Source: Sarcocystis neurona (Eukaryota; Apicomplexa; Conoidasida; Eucoccidiorida; Sarcocystidae). From it: DNA of 64,000 nt. The stretch is from positions 8,149,414 through 8,213,413 of the forward strand of contig KL647288.1 in NCBI GenBank assembly GCA_000727475.1, given 5' to 3'. Position numbers and translations under genes: made by a program. Of this stretch, positions 12,315 through 22,502 are shown one piece after another. Numbering within the stretch: position 1 is the stretch's first letter; each line of letters begins with the position of its first letter. The notes below the pieces were generated by a model. That model ran no database searches. It saw only the letters and a list, made by a program, of their open reading frames with translations, and had not been told where the DNA came from.

Positions 12315-13242
12315 ATGGCCGCGTGTCTATCGGGGCGTAGTATGTGCATATACATATATAGACACACAAAGTCACAGGAAAACCACTAATCCATGAAGGA
12401 AAATCTATATATATATAGGGAGATATATATATATATAGATACGGGCATCAGTACATATAACGTTAGGGTGCCATAATACATGCGCATTATATAGATATAG
12501 ATATACAGAGCCTCCCCTCTATATTCCCACTATTATAAGAAGTCACATATATATATATATATATATATACGTATATTATTTAAGAAGCCAACTACATATA
12601 TATATATATTATACGAAGCCATATGCATATATATATATATATCATATACGAAGTCATATACATATATATATATATATATATGTGTATTGTCAATAATACA
12701 TGCGCTCTATGTAGAGAGAGATATACAGAGCCTCTCCTATATCCTTGCACGATTACACGAAGTCACATATATACATATATATATATTATATACGAATTCA
12801 CATACACATACATATATATAATCTACAAAGTCATATACATATATATATGTATTGTCAATGGAAAAGCAGACATACAGAGCGAGAAGCCGAGGACCGATGA
12901 TTTCTCAGGCCTGCGCATGTCACTTAAGACGCACATGCATACGAAGCTCCCACTCTCCCTGGGCCTATCAAACGAGAGCCATCCTAGGCTCCTCACAACA
13001 ACGGCAATACACAAATCTATCTATATATGTGTGTGTGTTGTGTACACTTAGAGGTGAAATATATATATCTGTGCGCGTACGTGAACGTCTGCAGGCGTTT
13101 ATTCTCACTATGAAAGGATTTGTGCTTACACACATATATATATGTATGTATACATGTGTCATACAACACCAGCACCGGCAACTTGTACGTCGCGGGGAGA
13201 ACAGCAGAAGAGCGCGACCCCCTTGGGAGACGTGGGGCGGAC
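12315..13242. repeat. AT-rich tandem minisatellite upstream of fabD
   Basis: This stretch covers the presumed 5' flank of fabD. Two diverged copies of a unit of about 221 bases are visible: AATACATGCGC, then GATATACAGAGCCTC, then GAAGTCACATATATA, at about 12475 and about 12696. Each copy contains long TA runs. I see no gene. The TA runs could mimic a promoter TATA element, but nothing supports a specific site. Confidence 0.75.
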
Positions 13243-13330
13243 TCATTCGCCCACGCCCACCTTCGGCTCGGAGAACTTCCGGACGTCTGCGCCCGCTGCA
13301 ATTTTGTTGAGAAGTGCAGACGCATGCGTA
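13243..13330 (-). CDS. candidate last exon of an unidentified gene
   Basis: On the minus strand, a frame reading LLNKIAAGADVRKFSEPK then VGVGE and a TGA stop (13245-13243) has balanced, charged, non-repetitive composition unlike its surroundings. It is preceded by a pyrimidine-rich acceptor (CTCCCCTCCCCACGAG, exon start near 13330, phase 2). I do not recognise the protein. It may belong with the exon at 14081-14152, but the phases do not join directly (that exon ends in phase 0), so at least one further exon would be needed. Confidence 0.4.
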
Positions 13331-13430
13331 CTCGTGGGGAGGGGAGAATGCAGGCCGAAATACAGAGAGGGAGACATCCACAGAGAAAAGGAGGGCGAGA
13401 CACAAAGAGAGAAAACACAGAGGGAACAGA

Positions 13431-13566
13431 GACGAAAACGCTACAAATACACATACATATATATATACCGTCACAACCGTGAAGAGCACGTAGCGGTAGA
13501 CGAAAACGCTACAAATTCATATAGATATATATATATAGCGTCATAACCGTGGAGAGCACGTAGCGG
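13431..13566. repeat. 68-base tandem duplication
   Basis: GACGAAAACGCTACAAAT followed by a TATA run, CGTCA.AACCGTG.AGAGCA and CGTAGCGGTAGA occurs twice back to back (13431-13498 and 13499-13566), differing at a handful of positions. Confidence 0.9.
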
Positions 13567-14080
13567 TAGAGAGTTAACAATGTTCTTCCGTGGAAGCGCC
13601 CGTAGCTGCCACCTCGACTTGTGATTTCTTCCGTCCCGCTCGACAAATCTGTGTAGATATACTCATGTAGAAGGTAGGCGCTCATAAACTCCTCCTGGTT
13701 TCTACACCAGCAGACATATATCCAAATATATATATGTCTGTTTGTGTGGACTTTTCAAAGAGGGGACGCCGTGAGCGTCTCTGTGAATAGCACGCCTTTC
13801 GCGGGACTGACGCAGAGGTACACACACTGTTGCGTAGGAGCGTCCCTTTGCGTTTCTCCCCTTATTTACGCCTGCATACGCCCACCACAGATCTGTGCAT
13901 ATATTTCATATATGAAAAATACATACGTACATATGTATGTATGAACTTACAAGTTCGCGATGGTTTTCCCTTCTGTAGCTCGGAAGTCGCCTGAGAAGAA
14001 CCTGCCACTCTGCGCTTCGCAGTTACCACTACAGCGGAAAGACACACGGACCTCCTCGAAGATAAAGGAGTATACTTGAC

Positions 14081-14152
14081 CTGCATAATTTGCCCAAGTG
14101 CTTCGTGGCCCCTCTCCGCGGGATCGACACGGCCACCTACAAACATTTGCTT
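14081..14152 (-). CDS. candidate internal exon of an unidentified gene
   Basis: This 72-base minus-strand segment is bounded by a good acceptor (ACCTCCCACCTCTAG) and a good donor (CAG then GTCAAG). It is open in phase 0 and reads KQMFVGGRVDPAERGHEALG then QIMQ. The composition is that of an ordinary soluble protein, in contrast to the low-complexity frames around it. I do not recognise the family. It lies upstream of the fabD start on the same strand and could belong to a separate gene that also includes the exon ending at 13243. Confidence 0.4.
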
Positions 14153-17100
14153 CTAGAGGTGGGAGGTCAGCACGCAGCACATGCTGTCAATATATACACT
14201 ACACACACGCCTGCACGCATGTACAACCTACACACGTATAGATATATGTAGTGATGCACATAGGAATGTGGGCGAGCAGGCAGATATGTCGAATACAGAC
14301 GGGTGACCATCAACGTAGATATGTTTTTTGCGTAAATACGTATATACGTACGCTTTCGGTTCTCGCCGTGTGGACACCATCACCCGGGGTAGTTTACCGC
14401 AGTGTCTGCGGTGCACGCGGGCTATACGTACTGGGCAGATGGTGCTGGGAAGTGTTTGTGCGACAGAACGCGCAGGTACGACTTTCAAGAAGGAAGAAGA
14501 GTGGGAATGAGGCGAGAATATTGAGAGAGAGTCGCGCGCCTGAAGATTCTGCAGGGGTAGAGGTGGAGGAACTTCATTTTTTGCAGGTGAAGAAGTGCCT
14601 TTTCCGTCACGGAAGAGGATCGGGGAGAAAACGGGCGAAGGAAGAGAAAGCGAACAGCGAAGAAAGAGGGAGAAGAGGGCCAAGAAAAAAGGAGAGGGAG
14701 AAGAAAGAAGGAGGGGGCAGGAGCCAGAAGAAGAAAAAGAATGACAAGGACGGGAAAAAGGGAGAAAGTGAGGAGAGAAGAAGAAGAAAGGCAGAGAAGA
14801 ACAGAATCTGGACTTGCAAACACACACACACACACACACACTCACAAAAAAACGGGACTTGGAGGAAAAGAGGCGGAACACGCCCCCTCGCGCTGCGGCA
14901 CACTCGCACACACATGCGTACGCAGTATACACACTTGAGCTGTTCACAAAGGCACGTCGGTCTGAGTGTGCGTATATAATAAATATGCATATGTATAAAT
15001 GTACATATATTTACATGCATATAAATGTACACACTCTCGCATATACGCAGGTGTACACTCACAAATATACTTGCCCAGGGCATATATGCGTCCGGCAGTT
15101 GTGCGGAGGACAAGAGAACTACCGGTACATATATATATATATTTATATTCGTGGGTATATATGTATATAACTTGCGACGCAGGTGAAGTGGACGGGAGTA
15201 GAGAAGACTCAATTTCGACCCTGTTGTGAGGGAAGGTCATGTTCGTGGTTGTTTCTCCATTTAGAAGAACTCCTGCTCTCTGTCTTTCTTCGTCAGCCGG
15301 CGCTAGTACCTCCGGCAGCTGTACCACAAGCACATACGCCAATCGCAGCGGGCGTGGAAGCGGAGAAAGCAGTCTGCAAACAGCGCCAACTGCTGGACGA
15401 CAGTTGTCAGCGGCAGCAACGGCAGCAGCCGCGGGCGCTGCACGAAGGGCCGGGCTGCCCGTGTGTGCAGCGAGCGGGAGGAGCGGCAGCAGGGGCAGCG
15501 GAACACGTTGCAGCAGTAGCAACACCAACACGGCAGAGAGAGCAACGGTACTACTCGCCGCCTTAGGGCTTTTCCAGGTCAGCAGCTCGGCTCAGCACAG
15601 CAGCAGCAGCGGCAGTGACGGCAGCAACCGCGTAGGATACGGATGGATGAACGATCGAGCGGCGGAAGCAGCAGCTGCAGAAGAAGCGGCCTTGGGGCGC
15701 TTGTGTGTGTGTACCGCCAGGGGGGACGCGAGCGCGAGACACAGAAGGCCACGCGTGGAGAAGACTGCGGGGTAGGGGTGAGGCAGGGTCGGTGTGCGCA
15801 CGGCAGGAGGCGGAAGAGGGGTCACGTCGTTGAGAAACTGCTGACCGGACAGACAGTCGCGCAGCAGCACAGGCACTCTCGCATTCTTCGGCAGCAGCAG
15901 AATTTTCTTTCTTTGTCTACGCATGCTGCAACGCAGATTGACAGGGTAGTCATGGCAGGCTGCTAGGCGACAACAGCACCAGTTGCGGAGAAGTGTTGCT
16001 CCTCGTCCCCCCTAGAGGGCGGTGCTTATGCTGTTGCTATTCACCCATTTCTGTAGTTGCTTGGTGAACTGACCGTAGGGACACTGCCGCTGCTGCCGCC
16101 GCTGCTGCCGCCGCTGCTGCCGCCGCTCCTGCTGCCGCTTTTTTCTGTGTGCGGCTGCTGGCGCAGGCTGCCCCCCTGCTCCGGCTGCTGCTGCTGTTCA
16201 GGCTGTTGTTGCCGTTCTTGCGGCCTGGTGCTGTGGGTTGGTCAGCCCGCTGCTGCTGCTGTTGCTCCTCCGCGCGATGCTGTTGCTCCTGCTGCAGTCC
16301 TGGTGCGGCGCGTTGCTCCTGCGTGCCCTGTCTTCATATCGCATGCGCCGCGAGTTGGCGACAGCCTGCTGCTCTACACCGCACTGGAAGGAGGTGAAGC
16401 AAGAAAGGATCGGAAGTGCAGATACTTTAGATTGCCCAGTTCTCTTTTCTACTTTTGGGAAAGCATTTCTCTCGGCAGTGCGGGCCGCACACTCGGCAGG
16501 AGCGGCGGCCGCCAGAGCACGGCTGCAGGAGGACTAGTAGGGAAGACCAAAAGCCCAGCCACACACCGCCGCAGCAGTACAAAGAGGAAGACGTCCGAGA
16601 AGAAAAGGAAAACGAAGAGCACAACTGCAGCAGCAGGACGGGGACGAACTGACAGCAGCACGGCAGCTGGCCACGCCGAAGAGATCCAGCCGCAGCAGCT
16701 CTACAGCGCAATAATTCAACACCAGCAGCACATGAAGCGCATCTCGTAGCTCCTCATTCTTTTGGACGTCTCCGCAGCAGCAGCAGAAACAAGGAGTCCA
16801 GCAAGAGGACTGCCAGATCAGCTGCTGCTTGTCTCTCTCTAGGCGCAGAGGCCAGGTCGCCCCTGCTGTTACACCTCAAGCCAGTCGGAACCCAAGAGAC
16901 AACTTCCTTACGTCTCCGGCAACAGATCAATTTTCTTCTTCGCTGCATGCTACTCTGGTGCGCTGTCCTTCCTCAGGAAGTCTCTCCGCTGCGCCCTTCC
17001 CTCGGATGTGCTGTGGCTCTTCGTATCCTGTAGCGGCTGCGGCTGTCCACAAACTGCAGCTCTAGATGCGACTGCTGCTCCTGCTGTGTAGTAGTAGTAG

Positions 17101-18850
17101 TAGTACTAGTAGTACTAGTAGTAGGAGGGCCAGCTACTGTTGCTAATTCCCACCAGGAAACCTGCCTCGCTTTTTCCTTCACGCGTGCGAGTGTGCTATA
17201 AATGTACACCCAATCCTGCGGCTACTGCGGCTGGTGGTTGGGTGACGCCGCAGGTGTCGCTGCTGCAGCGTACGACCTGTTGCCGCTCCTGCTCGTGGAC
17301 CGCTGTTTTTTGCTGCTCGCCCTCAGCAGGGACGCCGTGCCGCAGATACTGCTCTCTTCTGGCCCGTTGCTGCTCCTCTTCTAGTGTATGTACACGTTGG
17401 GGCTGCTGCCGTCATTTTTGTGAGGGACCGTGCTGCTTGCCGCTGCCGCCGTTGGACGTCCCGCTGCTGCCGGCCGTGACGAGTTGCCCCTGCTGCTTTT
17501 GGTGCTGCTGCCAGGGTGTTGAAGCTGCCGCTGCTGCTGCTAGTGTGTTGACGCTGCCGCTGCTGCTGGTGGTGCTACTGCCAATGTGTTGGCGCTGCTA
17601 CTGCTGCAGCGTCTCCCCCACCTCTCTCCAGTGCTGCCCTCTCTGTGCGCTGCTGCGTGGCAGCTGCTGTTGGTCCGCGATCTTTCCTTCGACTGCCGCT
17701 CCGCGGCCCGTCAGCTGCTGCTGCGCTGGGCTTCCGTCGCTACTGCTGTCTTTCCTTTTGCTGCTGCGGGTCTGCACTCCGGGTGACGCTGTGAACTACA
17801 GCCGCGGGGTCTTGCCGGGCTGCTGGTGGGGCCTTCGCTGTAACACGGGCGCCCCACTGTTGCTCCACCAAGTGAAAGTCGCTCTTTTTTGCTGTTGCGA
17901 CTGAGACGCCTGTCCCTCTCCTTCTCCTCCCCGTCCTCGCTGCTGCGCAGTAGTTCTCCCTTCTACGTTGCTGCTCCTGCTGGTGTCTCATATCTACTCT
18001 TACTTTAGCGCATGCGTTGTGTGCCGCCGCTGCTGCCCGCAGTGTTCTGCTGCTGCGGCCGTCCTCTTCCAGCCGCACCTTCAGAAGACCGGTCCTTCGC
18101 TCCCGTCGGCTGGAGGCCCGCACGTTTGCTTCTCCCGTGTACTCGCACACTACCTTGCTGACGCTGCTGCTTCTCTAGTGCTGCTGCTGCTGGCACTTTT
18201 ATCTTCCTGCGTTGACTTCTACCACCAGCAGCCGCAGCAATAAAATCTTCTCTTTCCTTCTGCGGGCCCTTCCTGCAGTGCTGCTGCTGGGCCTTCCATT
18301 TTCCTGCAGTCGCTTGGCTGAGCAGAAGCGGCAGCAACACACCGGTGTCCTTCATCCCTGCCATTCTCTGCCATTCTTCTGCGACCTTGAGCGCTGCAGT
18401 GCCGTTTACTCTTCATTAAACGAGAGCCTGGCTTCTGCGTCTCTGCACGACTGCGGCTACTTTGGTTCTTCCCGTCTCCTCGTGCTGCTTCTCCGCTTCA
18501 GCTGGCGGCGCAGCTGTTGCTGCTGGCAGCAGCAGCAACAGCAGAAGCTCGTGCTTTTCGTGTGCAGCGACCGGTCTTCTCTCGCGTACTGTCATTCCCT
18601 GCCTTACTGTGAGTTTTCTAGTAGTCTTCCCGCTGCCGAGCAGGCAGCATCAGCAGCAGCACCTGCCACGTCGAGAAGCAAATACAGACAGTCCCTCGCG
18701 GTGGTGACGGCAGCGCAGCAGTATAAAAAGGAGTGTCCACTTAATTTCTGTCCCTTGTGGTAGGCAGATTTTCCTGTCGACCGCGTCTGCAGATATCTCT
18801 GTTGCTTGGTGCTGCTGCTGGCGCTGCTGCTGTTGCAGAAATTTGTCAAG
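14153..18850. other. repeat-rich intergenic stretch between the two divergent genes
   Basis: The stretch holds a polypurine tract (about 14490-14815), a short TATA/CACA block (about 14960-15175) and CTG/CAG-rich DNA from about 15300 to 18800, with a TAG/TAC triplet run near 17092-17120. Long open frames on both strands are explained by stop-free triplets. None shows a motif I can name, and I found no exon with matching splice phases. Confidence 0.5.
14490..14815 (+). repeat. polypurine (GA-rich) tract
   Basis: On the plus strand this block is almost entirely G and A (GAAGAAGAGTGGGAATGAGG, GGAGAAAACGGGCGAAGG and similar), with few interruptions, and runs into a CA dinucleotide tract at about 14820. 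Such polypurine-polypyrimidine DNA can form triplex structures; that property is inferred from composition only. Confidence 0.75.
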
Positions 18851-21800
18851 ATGGCTATGACGGCCGCACGCTGCGCGACGTCTTTCCGCACCTTTTCCGC
18901 TGCCGCTGCAGCGCTGCGCCCGCCCCTCCGGTATCTTCACCCCCCGTCGCCCCCCGCAGCAGCAGCAGCAACGCTGCCCTCCTCCTTGTCCGGTTTTTCG
19001 TCGTCTGCTGCTGCGCCTGCTTTTGCAGCAGTCTCCAGTACTGCAGCAGCGGCGGCCGTCTCTGTTTCTGCCTTTGCAGGCGCAAGAGCAGCACGAGGAA
19101 GAGCCGCACGGCTCGGAAGCAGAATCCAGCAGGCAGGAACACTGCTGACAGCAAGAGCTGCCAAGCTTCCCGCACAACCTGCTGCTGCAGGTGGCGTTGC
19201 CGGTGCTGGCGCCGTTTCCCCTCGTGGCGCTGTTGTTCCTGCTGCTGGCGCTGGTGCTGCGGCTGGCGACCGTTCTGCTCCTCCCTTGTCGTCGTGTGCC
19301 TTCTCGCGCGGCTCTGTGCTGCTGCTCCGGCGATCCTTCGCTGCCGCCGCTGCTGCTGCCGCCGCACGAGACGGCTCTTCTGTCAGCAATCGGCTGCTGC
19401 TTACCCTCTCTTCCCCCTCGGAAGCCATCTACATTAAGACGCCCGTACACTCAGTCACTGTCCCTGGTAATGGCAGCCGCCCCCCGGCGCCGGAAGCTAC
19501 TCTTCCTTTTGTTTTCCACTTCCGTGTGTGTTCCCCGGCCACGCCTCTCTCTTCCTCATCGTCTTCTGCTCCTCGCGTTCTCCGGCATTCTCTTCGTTCT
19601 CCGTGTCCCTCTGCGACCGTCTCCTCTCAAGGTCTTGGCTTGGCGTCTATCTATCTTCTGTACCTCGATTTTTCCTTCGCCGTTCTTCCGTCTGTCCCTC
19701 TTTTGCTTCTTTATCTGTTTGCCTGCTTTCTTCCTTGTTGTCCACTTCGTCTTGCTCCCTGTGGCACCGCGGTAGACGAGGTGAATCTCGGCGTGCGTGG
19801 TTCTCCTACAAGCGCACAGCGACGCGCGAACGTAGATACGCAGGTATCTATTTGCACCTATAGTTCGCCCATATATGCAGATATACACATGCGTCTACAT
19901 ATATGTATATGTGTGTGTGTATGTAATTAACACATCTGCATTTATGCGTGTGTCTGCGCAGAAGGGCTGGGGCGAAGGAAGAGTGCGGGGAGGGGAGGCG
20001 AGAACCGTAGAAAAAACCGGGGAGTCGCATGTGCGTACAGATGTACGCACACGACTTGTTACCAAGTCTGCTAACAGGGTCGAGAAAGGCCGTCCGGGTG
20101 CGTGCGTTTCTCTCTGTAGGGGACCGGCTATGCGTTGTCCACCATCTGCACGCCGCTGTATCTGCTCTGGTTGTTGTTCTACGAGGGCGTGCATGCGCGT
20201 ACGTACGAGCAAGTACGTAGATGTACGTATGCGTGTGTATATGTTGGTAGGTCTGTTGTAGGCATCTGGATGGATACGCGGGCAGTGAGAGCACGTGTGC
20301 AGGCCATCTGGCTTTTCTGTGGATGTCTCCGCCCGGTGGGGGGGGCTTGAGGAGCGGGGACGCAGACGCGGTCCTGCGATTTGAAGTCCTCTCTCTCCTG
20401 GACGATTTGTGCTTCCCCTTCTCTTCTGGGCGTTGCGTGGGTCTCCTTCTCTTCTGGGCGATATGCGCCTCTCTATGTCTCCTGGGCAATATGGGCCTCT
20501 ATTTCTCTCGTGAACGGTACGTGTCTCTCTTTCTCTGCTGGCGGGCGCGTTCGGGCGACGGGCGTCTTTTCTCGTGAACGGGTAGCTTCACTCGCTTGTT
20601 GTGGAGACCCCGTTGCTGCTGGTGTTCGTAGGGGGCCCGCAGGGTGCGGTGGGTTTCCGGGCGAACGGTGACGGCTGTGCTGCTGCTGTGGGGTGTACGC
20701 GGTGAGTCCGCAGGCAGCGAGGGGGCGATGACGCTGACGAACGGCCACTCGCAGATGGTCGCACGTTTAAAAGCCGGAGAAATCGTCGTACGTCGCGACG
20801 CAACAGCAGGAGGGGGGGGGAGCAGTGACGCTGGTGCAGACCGCTACTTCGTGAGCGACGGGTTTCTCCTCTTCAGCAGGTGAGCGGCCACCAAGAGGCA
20901 GCAGGAGGAGCGGCAGCAGCACACGAGCAACGTCGTGCTGGGGAACTCGCAGCACACGTCCTCGCAGCCGCAGCGGCAGGCTGTTTTTTCTGCCTTTTAT
21001 GAGGAGGAGGAGGAGGAGGGGGAGGCGGAGGGGCCGCAGCAGGTGAAGAGGTCAGAAAGAAACAGCAAGACGGTTTGGAAGAGGAAGAGGAGAGTCACGA
21101 GTTGCAGAGGAGTGCACAGGAGGAGGAGGAAGCTCGGCAGCCTCTCTCTATAGAGGAGCAGGGGATATTCGGCGGCGGGTCGGAGGATCAGAGGGAGAGG
21201 GTGCTGCACGCAGGAGGGCTGCATCGGTAGCTCGTAGGTGCCCTCGCGCGATCCCAGGGGCCGTCCGAGGACCAGGGGCAGCAGGAAGTGAAAGTCGCAG
21301 CAGGGCACAAGTCGTGGGACGAGAAAAAACGAGCAGCGACCTCGACGAGGGCGGGCTGGCAGCAGCGAGGGGACTCAGCGAACTGCTGCGCTCCTCATCT
21401 TTAATATCACCTATAAATCTACATACAGATATTCATGTGCATATATGTATATATACAGAGAGAGAGGAAGATATATAGATAGGACATAAGAGGGTAGTGG
21501 TATTTTAGTAGCGGGAACAGTAGTACTCTGGGAGCAAGGAACACGGTGGTCAGAGTTACACGCTTTTCTGTATAGATGTGTTACGTGTACTTGTAATAAC
21601 TACATATGGAGAGAGACGAGAGAGATAAATTTTTACGTCTGCATGTTTGTGTATGTCTGCAAGTGTAAATTTGTGCGGGGGGAGACAGCGTGGTAGTGGC
21701 AGCCTCGTAGTGCCTCCGGAAGAGGAGAAGACCTGGTAGGATAGTCATAGTAGTAGTGGTAGTAGTAGTAGTATTACTAGGAACCGTAGTTGTGGGCGTA

Positions 21801-22502
21801 GCGGGATGGGCAGTCGTAGCATCAGGACTTGCGAGGAGCAGGGAAAGACGAGGGGATATAATAATCTTATGGGAAGCAGTACCTGGTGGACAAGCTATTC
21901 GTGAACGTGAGGCTGTCCTTGATATGTGCGCGACACTGCCGTGTATACACATATACTCAAATTCTTATATATATGTATATGTACGGATCTGTCCCCAGCC
22001 CTCTACTGCTGCCGTTCTTTACCTGTTGCTACTGCTGGTGGTGTTGCGCATGTTGTTGAGATGCACTTGCCTGCTGTGCTGCCCCTCTGCCTGAGCCGGC
22101 GCGTCGTCGTGAAGGCGCTGCGGGGGATAATGAGGGCAGTTTCTGGTGTGCTGCTGGTGCTGCAGCCCAGAAGATGATAGCGGCTGCTGCACTGCAGAAG
22201 TCCTGGGGATTGAACTCGTGCCTGTCCACGTGCTGGATAAGGAGAGAGCCGTCGCTGTTCTACAGACGCTGCTGCAACAAGGCGCCGCTGCTGCAGACGA
22301 CTGGGCCAAGGCGCGGACGCTTCTCGGGTGGGCGGACATGCCTTCAATTTTGCTGCCGGTGTTCGCCAGCTCGGAAGCTGGTGCTACTGCGCCGCTTGTC
22401 CTCCGGTGCTGCTGTTTCTGCTGGCACTTCTCTTGTTGCGCTCCTGCTGAAACTAGAACCCCAACTCTGCCGCCGCTGCTGCCGCTACGCGCGCGCGCGT
22501 AG
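18851..22502 (+). CDS. ATP synthase F1 delta subunit, mitochondrial (bacterial epsilon homologue), 3' end unresolved
   Basis: This is the central-stalk subunit of the mitochondrial F1Fo ATP synthase. Three exons join in phase: 18851-19466 (phase 1 out), 20714-20879 (phase 2 out) and one starting at 22166. Exon 1 opens with a presequence-like MAMTAARCATSFRTFS, runs through about 150 Ala/Ser/Pro-rich residues, then enters the fold with LLLTLSSPSEAIYIKTPVHS. Exon 2 gives the beta-sandwich core (AMTLTNGHSQMVARLKAGE, YFVSDGFLLFS). Exon 3 gives EVLGIELVPVHVLDKERAV and the first C-terminal helix to KARTLLG. Family members have one more helix of about 20 residues. Here the frame runs into Cys/Leu-rich, repeat-like residues and stops at 22502, so a splice donor near 22328 and a further exon that I could not find are likely. 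The start ATG has an AAGATGG context. Confidence 0.85.
19467..20713 (+). other. first intron of the ATP synthase delta gene
   Basis: The boundaries are CCTG then GTAATG on the left and TGAGTCCGCAG then GCAGCG on the right, phase 1. The body contains a pyrimidine-rich stretch (19500-19740), a short TATA/CA block (19870-19925) and G-rich sequence toward the 3' side. No other gene is apparent in it. Confidence 0.75.
20880..22165 (+). other. second intron of the ATP synthase delta gene
   Basis: The boundaries are AGCAG then GTGAGC and GGTGCTGCAG then CCCAGAAG, phase 2. It includes a GAG-rich purine block (about 21000-21130), TATA tracts near 21430-21470, and TAG/TAC triplets near 21750-21780. 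Confidence 0.75.

Noticed and set aside
14228..15212. Long minus-strand frames rich in Ser, Leu and Phe
   Set aside because: They are antisense translations of the polypurine tract; no splice-compatible neighbours or motifs.
18937..19428. Minus-strand frame starting with ATG, acidic and Ala-rich, apparently a clean N-terminal exon
   Set aside because: It is the exact antisense of ATP synthase delta exon 1, whose plus-strand reading carries recognisable family motifs and phase-matched splice sites. Triplet repeats keep both strands open.
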